DNA of 64,000 nt. It comes from Neovahlkampfia damariscottae (Eukaryota > Heterolobosea > Selenaionea > Neovahlkampfiida > Neovahlkampfiidae). Positions 34,332 through 44,351 of the stretch are shown piece after piece. The DNA lies in assembly GCA_016618085.1 (NCBI GenBank), contig JABLTG010000066.1:32765-96764 (forward strand). The letters run 5' to 3'. Made by a program: the position numbers and the translations under genes. The notes beneath the pieces are model-generated. The model saw nothing but the letters and a program-made list of their open reading frames with translations, was not told where the DNA came from and made no database searches. The first letter of the stretch is position 1, and each line of letters starts with the position of its first letter.

Positions 34332-35144
34332 ATGGGCAGAGTAAATCAAATTTTCTTTTAATTTGAAGAAAAATAAAACAAGTCCAAACTTAAATGCAAA
34401 AAAAAACAAAAGACCAAAAATAGTCGAGGAACAAAACCAAAATCATAACAAAATTGATGTCAAAAGTTATTTAAAAAAGATGATATATACCATTTCAGGT
34501 TATTTAAATTATTTTTCCTTAATTTTTCAAAAAGTCTATGAAAAAACTCTTTTGGACAGATTGAATGAGACCAAAACAATAGAAGAAGAATCAATAAATA
34601 GTAAAGTAAAATCAAAAATAACATTGTTTAAATAGAAAATAGGAGGTTTAATGAAGAATTTGAAAGAATTCAATTGAAAAGTGACCAACTAAGGAAGGAA
34701 AATCATCAAATGAAACAAATACTGCAAATATATGATAAATTATCATTCTATGAGTCAATAACTCAATTGAAAATAGTTAATACTTTTAATGATGATACAA
34801 TTTATGAATGTGAAGGTGTCAATATACATTCAGGAAAAGTTTTTAATTTTACTCTTGAACCTGATTTTGAAACAGAAGAAAATCAAATTCACTGTAGCAG
34901 GAATTATGCAATCATTAATGAAAATGGAGAAAAAGAAGAACTTCAAAGACCATTTCATCCTCATTCTTTTTTGGAGACAAATTCTTTAAATTTTTTTAAA
35001 CATTATGTGAATGAACTGATAGAAAGAAAAGAGTCAAAGAAAGAAACAAAACTAAAAAAAAAGAAAAAAGAGAAACAATTTTCAAAAGTCAATTGGAAAA
35101 AGAAAAAAAAAGAGATTTCATCAAGTTTAGATTTTATGGTTTAG
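34332..35144 (+). CDS. Csm1/Pcs1-like (monopolin) protein, copy 1
   Basis: Exons 34332-34340 (9 nt), 34369-34498, 34535-34600 and 34636-35144, introns 28, 36 and 35 nt, give 237 residues. A basic head and a coiled coil (residues about 45-105) lead into a globular part: Y-E-S-I-T-Q-L-K-I, an E-C-E-G strand, F-N-F-T-L-E-P, then a long strand/helix end and a Lys-rich tail. This is the layout of the RWD-like C-terminal domain of Csm1 (yeast), Pcs1 (fission yeast) and TITAN9 (plants), kinetochore/rDNA clamp proteins. Copy 2 follows directly and matches better. Sequence identity to known members is low, so the call is by pattern. Confidence 0.65.
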
Positions 35145-35275
35145 TTGACAAAAAGGAGAGAAAAATAAATTTTGAAAAAAACGAAAAATTGTTTTCCTCA
35201 TTGATCCAATCAAAATTATTCCCACTTAATTTTACGTGGTTAACGACATCATCAAAACTCATAAATATACAGTTC

Positions 35276-36009
35276 ATGGATAAAGTATGACCATTTTTTA
35301 TCATAATTTTTCAAAAGAAAAATAAAAAACGACAAAAAGATTCACCTGAAATAACGAGAAAAAAATTAAAATTCGAAGACGAATTTAAGAATCTAAATCC
35401 AAAAGAATCAATAAATGATTCATCAATTAAAAAAATACTTGAAAATGTTGAAAAAATGAAAGAAGGTTTTTCATTGCCAACTCTAACTTTTTTGAAGCTT
35501 ATGAAAAAACACTGAACCAAATGGAGAAAAAATGTAATCAGTTAAATGAAAAGGATAAAGAAAAGGATCAAAAATTACAAAAATTACAATCAAATAAAAC
35601 TGAATTACAAAAAGAAAATGAATTACTAAAAAAAAAATTGAAAAAAGAATATGAAAAACAACAACAAAATAATGAATTAATTATGCAAGATTTTAGAGAT
35701 AGAATATCATTTTATGAAACTATAACTCATTTAAAAATAGAAAGTTCAACTTTAGAAGAACAAATTTATCAATGTAAACTTAGTGATGGAAATAGTTATT
35801 CACTAACTTTTACATTATCACCTCATACTGAAGAAGGTAAAATTCAATATAAACCAGGTGAATATAAAAAAAAGAATGAGAATGGTGAAATTTTGAATCA
35901 AGAACATCCTGAATTTTTAGGACATACAATTGCATTTGAAGAAATCAAAATACCATCATTTTTAATGAGAATTCATAAATATATTGAAGGTGATGTAACA
36001 AAGAAATAA
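35276..36009 (+). CDS. Csm1/Pcs1-like (monopolin) protein, copy 2
   Basis: Exons 35276-35284 (9 nt), 35318-35465 and 35498-36009, introns 33 and 32 nt, give 222 residues. Structure mirrors copy 1: a three-codon first exon, basic head, the shared Y-E-K-T-L start of the coiled coil, then F-Y-E-T-I-T-H-L-K-I-E, Y-S-L-T-F-T-L-S and the typical Csm1 ending L-G-H-T-I-A-F-E-E-I-K-I-P-S-F-L-M-R-I. In yeast and fission yeast this domain clamps kinetochore microtubule-binding units or anchors condensin/cohesin at rDNA. GATCCAATC lies 74 nt upstream. The pair is a tandem duplication: same exon pattern, same order, 131 bp apart. Confidence 0.75.
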
Positions 36010-36067
36010 AAAATTTTAGTTTTTTTTTTTCTCATGAAATTTCTTGACAGACATTTTTTTGAATTTT

Positions 36068-36683
36068 TCAACAACAAAAACTAAAACAAAATCGAATTTC
36101 TAGAACAAATAGAATTCCATTTTTGATTAAAAATGGAATATCTTTCCAAAAATACCAGTTGGGTATCACATCTGATCCTAATTTTCCAAAAATGAAACGA
36201 TTTAAAAAACAACCACCAAGACAATAGGAAAGGAATATTGAAAATGCAATCAATCCAGTGATTCCACCAATACCAAAAGTAAGGAGGTGAAAAAAATTTT
36301 CAAATGACAAAAAACCGCCGAGTTGAGGCTTGAGCTGGCATGAAAAAGGATCAGGGGATTTGGTCAAAAATGCTCTTTTTTAATTCCCTTGGGGGATGAA
36401 AATTAAAAAAAGTTAAATCGCCCTCCGGACCTTTCTCTACTACTAACACCTTTACATTTTTCACTTCAATCACCACATATACTGATTTTATATTGATCTT
36501 TTAATCCATCCGTTAAAGTGTATTGTGAACTATTTGAAAAAAAATTAATTTTGTTTTCTCACTTCTCCAGGAATAAAGATTTATTCTTCCATAAAAAGTG
36601 TCCAAATGACAATTGTCATATCTCCTTGAAAAAACCACCGAAATAACGAAAAATAAAAGGAGAAAGGACAATTTCTTTTTCAT
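36068..36683 (-). CDS. Mannose-6-phosphate receptor-like membrane protein, exon structure unresolved
   Basis: The 5' part encodes a signal peptide (M-K-K-K-L-S-F-L-L-L-F-F...) and R-Y-D-N-C-H-L-D. The 3' part (36367-36068) encodes P-F-S-C, one membrane helix, then C-L-G-G-C-F-L-N-R-F-I-F-G-K-L-G-S-D-V-I-P-N-W-Y-F-W-K-D-I-P, which is the juxtamembrane tail shared by cation-dependent M6P receptors, yeast Mrl1 and related proteins that sort lumenal cargo to endolysosomes. Between them lies Q-Y-K-I-S-I-C-G. Joining needs a phase that the obvious intron (GTGAGA...CAAATAG, about 36532-36564) does not give, and an in-frame TGA follows I-C-G-D unless a 24-nt intron is removed. It may be a decaying gene or an unusually spliced one. 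Confidence 0.6.
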
Positions 36684-36718
36684 TGTTTCCACCAATCAAA
36701 TTTTGTGTTAAAAACTGT

Positions 36719-37860
36719 TTATTCATCAACTTCAATATAATCATAATCTTTAACATAAGATTCTTGATTTCTCATTTTAGTTAAGTATTTTCTTCTTTTT
36801 GCCTTTTGTAATTCTCTAATTTCTTTTTCAACATCTCCTCTTGGAATAACTTCAACAACTTCAACATCATAGTAAACAGTTGTATTAGGTGGAACTTTAT
36901 CACCTAAACCAGTTTTACCAAATGCTAAATTTGATGGAATAACTAATTCTCTTTTTGAATTATTTGCCATTCCTGTTACACCAATTGAAATTCCTTTGAT
37001 AACTTTTTTTGAACCAACAATAAAAATATAAGGTTTACCAATTTTACTTCTATCAAATGATTTTCTAATTTCAGGATCAACTCTTCCTTTATAATTTATT
37101 GCAACTTTATCTCCTTTTTTTATTCTTCTTCCATGTCCAACTGTAATATTATGAACTTCAACACCATCTTGCATATATTGTGAATTTACTTCTTCTGGTT
37201 CTGGATCTTCTTCTTCTTCTTCACTAAAATCATTTTCTTTTTTTTTTGGTTGTTCTCTTTTTGGAAGTTCTTTTCTTTTAGAAATAATTTCAGTTTTGAT
37301 TTCTTCTGCTCTATTTTTTGAAAATTCTTTTGCAATATTAACCATTTCTTCATCTGTAATCTCTTTTACAAGCATATATCCAAACAATGAAACTTTACAA
37401 CTTGTTTTATTCAAATGAGGACGTCCTTTAGTTTCAAATGAAAGATTTGGAACTTGATCTTCATCAAAATGTAATTCTAATGGTGTAGATGCATTTAATT
37501 CAGATAAACATGCTAAAACAAATTTTTTTCTGTGAAGTGATGTTTCATCATAAATACAACATTGTAGTGCAACACCGTGTTGTTTTGAAATAACTTTTTT
37601 TCCTTTCACACGATCTTTTAAATGAATTGGCATATCTTCTTTATCTACTATTTCTTCTTTTGGAGTTTCTTGTTTTTCTTCATAATCCAAACTTGCCTGT
37701 GAAAAAGTTGAATTTTATTTTTTTATTTTTACAAATTGTAATGAGAGTGTGGCGTTTAAAGGTATTTTTCCAAATGAAAATGGTTCTTCTGGAGTTATGG
37801 TAATTGCTTAAATATTGTTAAAATGATGATTATTTTACACCAAGGAATTTTGTTTGACAT
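36719..37860 (-). CDS. Nucleoplasmin-like FKBP peptidyl-prolyl isomerase
   Basis: Exons 37860-37839 (22 nt), 37806-37733 and 37696-36719, introns 32 and 36 nt, give 357 residues. The first 125 residues match the nucleoplasmin-like domain of FKBP39/Fpr3/Fpr4 (I-P-W-S-I-T-I-T-P, A-S-L, G-V-A-L-Q-C-C-I-Y, V-S-L-F-G-Y-M). An acidic stretch separates it from an FKBP domain at about 205-310 (K-G-D-K-V-A-I-N-Y-K-G-R, I-K-G-I-S-I-G-V-T-G-M, Y-Y-D-V-E-V-V-E-V). These proteins are nuclear histone chaperones with proline isomerase activity. An unusual basic extension follows the FKBP domain, which is normally C-terminal. ATTGG is 43 nt upstream. Confidence 0.93.
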
Positions 37861-38006
37861 ATCTCTTTATGAAAACAAAAAAAAACTGAACAATCAACTC
37901 AAATGATTGGTTGGTAAAGTTGAAAGAAAAAAAAAATGTAAAATAAATTATTTGTTGAATAAATGAAAAATATTGGAGAATTTAACCATCCATTTTTTTT
38001 TGACCA

Positions 38007-38273
38007 ATGAAACCCATCATGAACATAACAACTTCTTTCACGGTTGACCAGAAGACAATTTACTCAAAAAATGAAACATTGTCAAAAGAATCAAAATTAA
38101 AAGATTTTTTAAAAATTATTGAACAAATCGGAGAAGAAAGTGTTCAAGCAATTCATGAAGAAATACCAAAAAAAAACGAAGATGAAACATCAAGTAATAA
38201 AAAATAATTCCAATAAATATGTTTTTCAGATATTCCAAAAAATGAACCAAATTCAAAAAAACGAAAAATTTAA
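38007..38273 (+). CDS. Small protein with basic C-terminal tail
   Basis: Exons 38007-38193 and 38230-38273 (intron 36 nt) give 76 residues, or 72 from the second ATG (38019). The first ATG is part of GACCAATGA, the promoter element, so 38019 is more likely the true start. One helix is predicted by eye (L-K-D-F-L-K-I-I-E-Q-I), then an acidic stretch and a nuclear-signal-like end S-K-K-R-K-I. Size and layout recall the KEOPS subunit GON7, but nothing firm supports that. Confidence 0.6.
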
Positions 38274-38395
38274 TCAAAAAAACCCACAATAAAATTTTTT
38301 TTCATTGATTGGATTAAATTGATTTAAGAAATTCCAAATTTCTTAAGAAATCACTTCAATTTTAAGATCTCTCCTAATAGAGGGTTTTAAAACAA

Positions 38396-38489
38396 ATGAT
38401 GAATGGGAAGCAAACCTTCATGGTTGCATGTGGCTACCTCTACCTTTACCTTGTACTTCAACATAGTGTCACAAAAATCCCTTTTCTGA
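38396..38489 (+). ncRNA. Candidate C/D-box snoRNA
   Basis: The 237-bp gap 38274-38510 contains an island much richer in G and C than its surroundings. It opens with ATGATGA (38396-38402, box C consensus) and ends with CTGA (38486-38489, box D consensus), 84-90 nt apart, the normal size for a C/D snoRNA. No convincing terminal stem or internal C'/D' boxes were found, and no target was identified. Offered as a candidate only. Confidence 0.25.
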
Positions 38490-38510
38490 AATCAAATTAA
38501 CAAAATTTTA

Positions 38511-39563
38511 TTAAAAACAAGCACAGATTTTAGTTGTGCCCATTTGATTTAAACCACAATCAAATCCGAATCTTGATCTCAATCGACATTCATCACCATG
38601 ATAAAATGGTTGATCTGTTCCTTCATCATGACTCAAACATCTTTCACATTTTTTTTCGTTTTTCATAAATTTGCAATCATTGATAAAAAGATACATTAAC
38701 GGATGACAACTCATTTTGTTACTGTTGCACATAAAAGTACAACTCATTCTTCCAGATCCAATATATATTTTGATACCATATGCTTTTGCAATTTCATTTC
38801 TAAACGAAACAGTAACTCCTAAATTTGCAGAAATTATTTGTTCATCTCTAAACTCGAAATATTTATCCAATTGTAATTTTTTTTCGCAAGGTGATAACAT
38901 TTGTAAGTCACATGTAAATGGATTAAACCCATAATTATTTTTGAATTCCGGTTCAATTCCTGCTATTTTATCTTTCATAATTAATTCATAACGAAAAGAG
39001 TATATTTTTTGACCTTTATAATTGAAATCTGATAAACAATTCTCAACTGAAATAACTTTTGATAAACAAACATCTCTTAAATATGAAATTAAAGGTTGAA
39101 AATTTTGACATTTAAGCAGTATTCCACTCATTTTATTTCCAAAATTAATTCCATAAATAGATTTTGGATGTTTTGACATAAAATGCTTTAAAGTCAGCAC
39201 ATGAATGAAACCATTCAAGATAAATGAATCATTTCCATCCATATAAATGAATATCTCTCCTTTTTTGCATGACTGTTGGTATAACTCCAAAATTGATGAA
39301 AATTCTGAAATTGAAGTGGCTATGTCGGTATCATATGTTCTTGAAGTGAATTTTATTACTTCTTTTGCTTCTGAATTTGAGTAGTAAATATTTTCATTTC
39401 TAAATTTAAACTCATCCATAAAACGTTTGAGGTTTTTGTTCAACTGGACCTTCAAAAGTTGTTTTTTCTTTTGATTTATCACTATAGTTAAAGATTTTTC
39501 GCATTGTATCAAGGAAACAAAAGAAAAAAATATAATAACTATCAGTGCAATGTTGAACTTCAT
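38511..39563 (-). CDS. Diverged glycosyltransferase-like secreted protein (array copy 3)
   Basis: One exon, 350 residues from the ATG at 39563; an apparent longer frame upstream lacks an ATG. It has a cleavable-looking signal peptide (N-I-A-L-I-V-I-I-F-F-S-F) and shares the order of the two genes upstream of it: E-I-F-I-Y-M-D-G-N-D at the place of their E-D-D motif, G-I-N-F-G...G-I-L-L-K-C, and a cysteine-rich end (C-T-F-M-C, I-N-D-C-K-F-M-K, C-R-L...F-D-C, I-C-A-C). The I-P-T-x-K-R segment is missing and the metal-binding E-D-D is replaced by D-G-N-D, so catalysis is doubtful. ATTGG is 8 nt upstream of the ATG. Confidence 0.8.
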   Translation of the reverse strand: MKFNIALIVIIFFSFVSLIQCEKSLTIVINQKKKQLLKVQLNKNLKRFMDEFKFRNENIYYSNSEAKEVIKFTSRTYDTDIATSISEFSSILELYQQSCKKGEIFIYMDGNDSFILNGFIHVLTLKHFMSKHPKSIYGINFGNKMSGILLKCQNFQPLISYLRDVCLSKVISVENCLSDFNYKGQKIYSFRYELIMKDKIAGIEPEFKNNYGFNPFTCDLQMLSPCEKKLQLDKYFEFRDEQIISANLGVTVSFRNEIAKAYGIKIYIGSGRMSCTFMCNSNKMSCHPLMYLFINDCKFMKNEKKCERCLSHDEGTDQPFYHGDECRLRSRFGFDCGLNQMGTTKICACF

Positions 39564-39621
39564 GTTGAAAAACAAAATGATTGGTGGAAAAAACAACAGT
39601 TCATTCAAAAAAAAAACTGAT

Positions 39622-40992
39622 TTATTGGCAAGGACATATTCTCAGAAATGAATCATTTTCAAAATTACAAGAAAATGGTTGATCTCGTTTAATGAAACAT
39701 TTCTTATTGTTGTAGTATGGAGCAGATAGATTTTCAGTGAATTCACATTTACAATCACCAAATGTTTTCTTCATCCATTCACAATTATTTATCAAAGGAA
39801 AACCACTCTCCAAACATTTCATATTTCTTGATTCACAAATTTCTTCACAAGAATTCATTCCAACTATATCTTTGAACTTTAATTGGTTGAGCATCACTCG
39901 TCTAAATTTAGAACTGAATGGATAATCGATTCTCACATCATGCTTATTTCTATAAGAATACTCATTCATTTTTGAACTATTCATTCCACATGGTGAAATC
40001 ATATTTTTTGGACAATCCCAAATCTCAAATTTCTCTTGCATGAAAACTGATTGGTGATACATAGGACCAAAACAATCTGCCTCTGCTCTTTCTTTTACAT
40101 CATCATTAGCCACTGATGACACTTTTCCGATATGTTCAAATAAATTGTATCTATAAGTATAGGAAATATTTCGATGATCACTATGCTTTGAATGATCCGA
40201 GTAAAAATCACCAACTGCCCAGTCAACAGGAAATGGTGGTTGGTTATGTACAAAACATGTTTTTTCAACAAATTTTGTCAATTTTTCAAGTTCATTGCAC
40301 CTAAGAATGATGCCATTCAATCCAAAACCAAATTTAACGGCGACCAAGTCTTTTCTCATTTTCATCGTGTGATAAAGTGAATAAAGGTGTACAGTGGCTT
40401 GTGGACAAATAATAAAATCATCTTCCATGTACAAAAAAATATCATCTTTTGGACATTTTTTCTTCCAAATTTTCATCATTTCTATCCAACTTGAAGTTTG
40501 TTTTTCAATTTTTGAATCTCTATCTGTTCGTATTTTTACTGTAATATTTCTTGAAATATCACTCATTTCAAATTGAAAATGGTTCCATTTGGGCATTTTA
40601 AAAGGTATATCTTTTGTAGTTGAAAAGGTATTTACTTTGAAATCAATATTGACCTCTTCAAATGATTTGGTTAAATTGGTTAATGTGTGTATCAGGTAAT
40701 TGTAATTAACTTTTCTTCTTTTTGTTGTTGGAATTACAATGTTTATTTTGTTCTGTACACTCGGAAAATTGCTATCAATCTTCAATTGTAATTTTTTGAA
40801 GAGTTCCAAATTTGAACATCTAATTAAGTTTTTTTCTGATAGAAATTGAGTATTTTCACAAGATACATCCATAAATCTGTTGAGCATTTGTGCGGCTCTG
40901 GACCTTATTTTGAAGTGAATTTGTGAGCGGAAGATTAGAACAAAAATGATTATCAGCAGAATCACCAGCAGTTGTTGTTTTTTTATTTTCAT
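39622..40992 (-). CDS. Golgi-type N-acetylglucosaminyltransferase, MGAT4-like (array copy 2)
   Basis: One exon, 456 residues. Type II topology: short basic tail and one membrane helix (L-L-V-I-L-L-I-I-I-F-V-L-I-F). The catalytic part has I-V-I-P-T-T-K-R, then F-L-Y-M-E-D-D-F-I-I-C (E-D-D metal site), F-G-L-N-G-I-I-L-R-C and P-V-D-W-A-V-G, the pattern of GT54 enzymes (MGAT4). The C-terminal 80 residues are cysteine-rich (S-C-E-E-I-C, F-P-L-I-N-N-C, F-S-C-N, R-I-C-P-C), resembling the end of MGAT5. It probably adds GlcNAc in the secretory pathway. Start at 40992, 55 nt after ATTGG; the longer frame has no ATG. Confidence 0.85.
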   Translation of the reverse strand: MKIKKQQLLVILLIIIFVLIFRSQIHFKIRSRAAQMLNRFMDVSCENTQFLSEKNLIRCSNLELFKKLQLKIDSNFPSVQNKINIVIPTTKRRKVNYNYLIHTLTNLTKSFEEVNIDFKVNTFSTTKDIPFKMPKWNHFQFEMSDISRNITVKIRTDRDSKIEKQTSSWIEMMKIWKKKCPKDDIFLYMEDDFIICPQATVHLYSLYHTMKMRKDLVAVKFGFGLNGIILRCNELEKLTKFVEKTCFVHNQPPFPVDWAVGDFYSDHSKHSDHRNISYTYRYNLFEHIGKVSSVANDDVKERAEADCFGPMYHQSVFMQEKFEIWDCPKNMISPCGMNSSKMNEYSYRNKHDVRIDYPFSSKFRRVMLNQLKFKDIVGMNSCEEICESRNMKCLESGFPLINNCEWMKKTFGDCKCEFTENLSAPYYNNKKCFIKRDQPFSCNFENDSFLRICPCQ

Positions 40993-41152
40993 TTTTCTAA
41001 AAAATGTGAAGTTTGAGTCTTCCAAAATAGAGTGCAAGTAAATATAATTGGTCCATTTTTCTCCAAATCAAACGTCTTTCAAAAAAAAATGGATTGAAAT
41101 CAATCACATCAAAACACCTTTTGGGAAAACAAATAGAAAAGTTAATGATGGT

Positions 41153-42535
41153 TTATTGACAAGGACATATCCTTAGAATGGAATTGTTTGAAACATCACA
41201 ATAGAAAGGTTGATTTCTTTTGATGTAACATTTCTTATTATAATAACAAGGAGCCATTGGATTCTCTGTGAATTCACACTCACAATCACCAAATTTTTTC
41301 TTCATCCATTCACAATTATTTATCAAAGGAAAACCACTTTCTGAACATTTCATCATTTTTATCATACAAATATCTTCACAAGAATCATTTCCAACATAAT
41401 CTTTCACTTCTAATTGATTCAATATTTCTTGTCTAAATTCAGAACTAAATGGATAATCAATTCTAACATCATGCTTATTTCGATATGAATATTCTTCTAT
41501 TTTAACTTTATTCTTAATTCCACAAGGAGAAAACATTTTATTTGGACAACTCCAAACATCAAATTTCTCTTGCATAAAAATTGCTTGATGATACATTGAA
41601 CCAAAACAATTGGCTTCTGATCTTTCATCATCATCATTTAAAACAGAAGAAACTTTTCCAATATGTTTGAACAAATTATATCTATAGCTGTATGAAATTC
41701 TTCGATGATCATTATTTTTAGAAAAATATGAATAAAAATCACCAACAGCCCAATCAACAGGAAATGGTGGTTCTCTATTTACAAAACAGTTATTTGTGGC
41801 ATATTCCATTAATTTTGATAAATCATTACATCTCATAATGATTCCATTCAATCCAAAACTAAATTTAACAGCAGTTAGATCTTTTCTCTTTTTCATCATG
41901 TGATAAAGTGAATAAAGATGTACAGTGGCCTGTGGACAAATAATAAAATCATCTTCCATGTACAAAAAAATATCATCTTTTGGACATTTTTTCTTCCAAA
42001 TTTTCATCATTGCCAACCATTCTAATGATTGTTTTTGGATTCTTGAATCTCTTTTTGAATGAATTATTGGAAAAATACCACTGGGTAATTCACCTTTTTT
42101 AAATTGAAAATGATTCCAATGTTTCATTTTAAATGGAATTTCTTTTGTTGTTGAAAAAGTATTAATCTCAAAGTCAATATTAGACTCTTGAAAAGATTTT
42201 GTTAAATTTGTTAATGTATATACTAAGTAGTTGAAATTAACTTTGGTTCTTTTGGTTGTTGGAATGACTATATTTATTTTATCTTGTGCTTTTGTTTTGA
42301 AAAAAATTTCAGTAAGGTAATTTGCTTTTTTTGTAATGTTCAAATCAATAATCTCTTTTCCTTGTGGTATGGGCTGTTCTGTTAATAACTCAGGATGAAT
42401 TCCTGAAGATGATATAAATTTGTGTATCATTGAGAGTGCTTTGATTTTTAATTTAAAATTCATTTGTAAACTAAAAAACAGAATGAAAAAAAGTATCACA
42501 AACAGTATTATTAACTGCTTCTTTCTCATTTTCAT
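41153..42535 (-). CDS. Golgi-type N-acetylglucosaminyltransferase, MGAT4-like (array copy 1)
   Basis: One exon, 460 residues, clearly a paralogue of copy 2 with long identical blocks (W-K-K-K-C-P-K-D-D-I-F-L-Y-M-E-D-D). It has the same membrane anchor, I-V-I-P-T-T-K-R, E-D-D, P-V-D-W-A-V-G and the C-terminal cysteine pattern ending R-I-C-P-C-Q. The N-terminal stem differs most. ATTGG is about 53 nt upstream. Order and direction of the three genes show head-to-tail duplication. Confidence 0.87.
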   Translation of the reverse strand: MKMRKKQLIILFVILFFILFFSLQMNFKLKIKALSMIHKFISSSGIHPELLTEQPIPQGKEIIDLNITKKANYLTEIFFKTKAQDKINIVIPTTKRTKVNFNYLVYTLTNLTKSFQESNIDFEINTFSTTKEIPFKMKHWNHFQFKKGELPSGIFPIIHSKRDSRIQKQSLEWLAMMKIWKKKCPKDDIFLYMEDDFIICPQATVHLYSLYHMMKKRKDLTAVKFSFGLNGIIMRCNDLSKLMEYATNNCFVNREPPFPVDWAVGDFYSYFSKNNDHRRISYSYRYNLFKHIGKVSSVLNDDDERSEANCFGSMYHQAIFMQEKFDVWSCPNKMFSPCGIKNKVKIEEYSYRNKHDVRIDYPFSSEFRQEILNQLEVKDYVGNDSCEDICMIKMMKCSESGFPLINNCEWMKKKFGDCECEFTENPMAPCYYNKKCYIKRNQPFYCDVSNNSILRICPCQ

Positions 42536-42602
42536 CTTGTTTTAAAACCAAAAAAATCGACGAAACAAAAAAAATTGAGGTGTTTTTATTGGACAATTTT
42601 TT

Positions 42603-44300
42603 TCACTTTTCAAAATAAATTTCCTTGATTGAATTAATGAACGAATTATCATCAATTTTTGATAATTCCTTCAAACATTGATTAAATTTAATATCAAATT
42701 CTGTAATCTTCGAAATTATAATCTCTTTTTTCATTTTTTCTTTGTTCATTACAATATTTTCAATGAGAGAAGAAAAAAAATCAATAGTTGTCATCATTTG
42801 AGATATGATCTATTCCAAAAAAAAAAAGTTAAAATAACTAAAAAAAATACATTAAACTGTTGATTATGTATAATCAATTTCAAACAATTTTGAAGATAAC
42901 TATTTTGTTCATTGAGTATTTCATTTAAAAAAGAAAAGTTTTTCAATTTTGAGTGAAATGAATTGAAGTGTTTATCAATAATTTCAGATTTAATATAAAA
43001 TTGATATTCTTGTAAAAATATCAACATTTTATGACGAATTGGTAGAACAATTGACAATAAATTCTTTTCTTGTTTATACTTTGTCCAAGATGATAAATTT
43101 CTTTCAATATATTTGCAATAGAATAAATGTTTGAAAATCATTTGATATTTTTCAATTATCTTTTCATTTAAAATGATTGAAATTGGCCATTTGATATTTA
43201 GATTAAATTGAAAAATTTGAAATCCATTTGAATTTGATTCTGATTTCTTATCAAATTCACATGTTAAAAATTTTTTATATTTATGTTCTGGAATTGATAA
43301 TTCTAATAATAACTTAATTTTTTTAATGTCAATATTTGATGATTTTTGGAGTAATTCTTTTTCAGCTAAATCAAAAAACAATACATCAAAATCACCTTCT
43401 AAAAAGAAATATCCTTTGATGTATTTTAAGAAATCAAATAATTCTTCTTTTTTAAAATACATTTCTAATAGTTTTGAATTTGATTTTAATTCTGCTTCAT
43501 TCAAAATTTTTAAATAATCATATGAATTTGATGAATAATTGAAATTTTCAAAATGATTTAATTTGATTTTTAAATCATTCAAGATATATAAATTCTTTCC
43601 TGTTGATAAGATTTTTTCTGAATGTTGATTTAAGAAATTTGGTGAATTTGAAATTTGAAATTTTTCGTCCCAAAATTTTGAATTTGATTTAATATTTTCG
43701 TTTGATTTGATCATAAATTCATCATATGGATCATTTAAAGTTCCTTTGAATATCCAGTTTTCAATCATTTTGAAATAAGGTGCGCATGATTTTTCGATAA
43801 TTTTTTCCATCATTGAATAGTTTTGAGTATCACCACGTGTTTTATATGATATTTCATAGATTTTAGAAAGTAAATGTCCACCTTTTAAATCTTTAGTTTC
43901 TTGTAAAAGTTGAGATAAGATTTCGAAACGACGAAGTGAAGGTTGAACGTAAAACCAAAGTTTTTGAAGAGTTAAGTTATTTTTCATGAATTGAGTTTCA
44001 ATTTCACCGACAAAAATTAAATGATTCTTCAAAAAGTTGATTTAAAAAATTCTTTGGACTTACTTGTAAAATTTCTTTTAAAGCTGCACAAAGTGCATGT
44101 TGACTATAACCATAAATACTTTGTGAATACACTTGAACATAATTCTCTATTTTTACGTAATTTTGGCATAAAGGTAAAATACGTTTTGTTATGTCTTCAA
44201 ATGTTTCATTTTCAAGAGAAAAATCATTTAGAGAAATATATTCACCTTCTACACCCATCATAAGACTTAATATTTCATCTATTAAAATTTCTTCATTCAT
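42603..44300 (-). CDS. TUBGCP2: Gamma-tubulin complex component 2 (GCP2/Spc97)
   Basis: Exons 44300-44064, 44026-42851 and 42809-42603, introns 37 and 41 nt, give 539 residues. Family motifs: I-L-S-L-M-M-G-V-E-G-E-Y-I, Q-K-L-W-F-Y-V-Q-P-S-L-R, G-G-H-L-L, C-A-P-Y-F-K-M-I-E-N-W-I-F-K-G, D-P-Y-D-E-F-M-I and, in the GRIP2 part, W-P-I-S-I-I-L...Y-Q-M-I-F-K-H-L-F-Y-C-K. GCP2 pairs with GCP3 in the small complex that nucleates microtubules. It lacks the long N-terminal region of animal GCP2 (about 900 residues) and begins close to GRIP1. ATTGG 38 nt upstream. Confidence 0.96.
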
Positions 44301-44351
44301 CCTGTTTGTTCAGTTGGAAAAAAAAACGAAACTTCAATGATTGGATAATTT

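Noticed and set aside
36395-36480. GC-rich patch considered as a tRNA or C/D snoRNA
   Set aside because: No cloverleaf or B-box; GGATGAA and CTGA occur but in poor context, and the patch lies inside the M6P-receptor-like gene.
40394-40576. Short plus-strand frames inside the glycosyltransferase genes
   Set aside because: Fully inside strongly supported minus-strand exons with conserved motifs.
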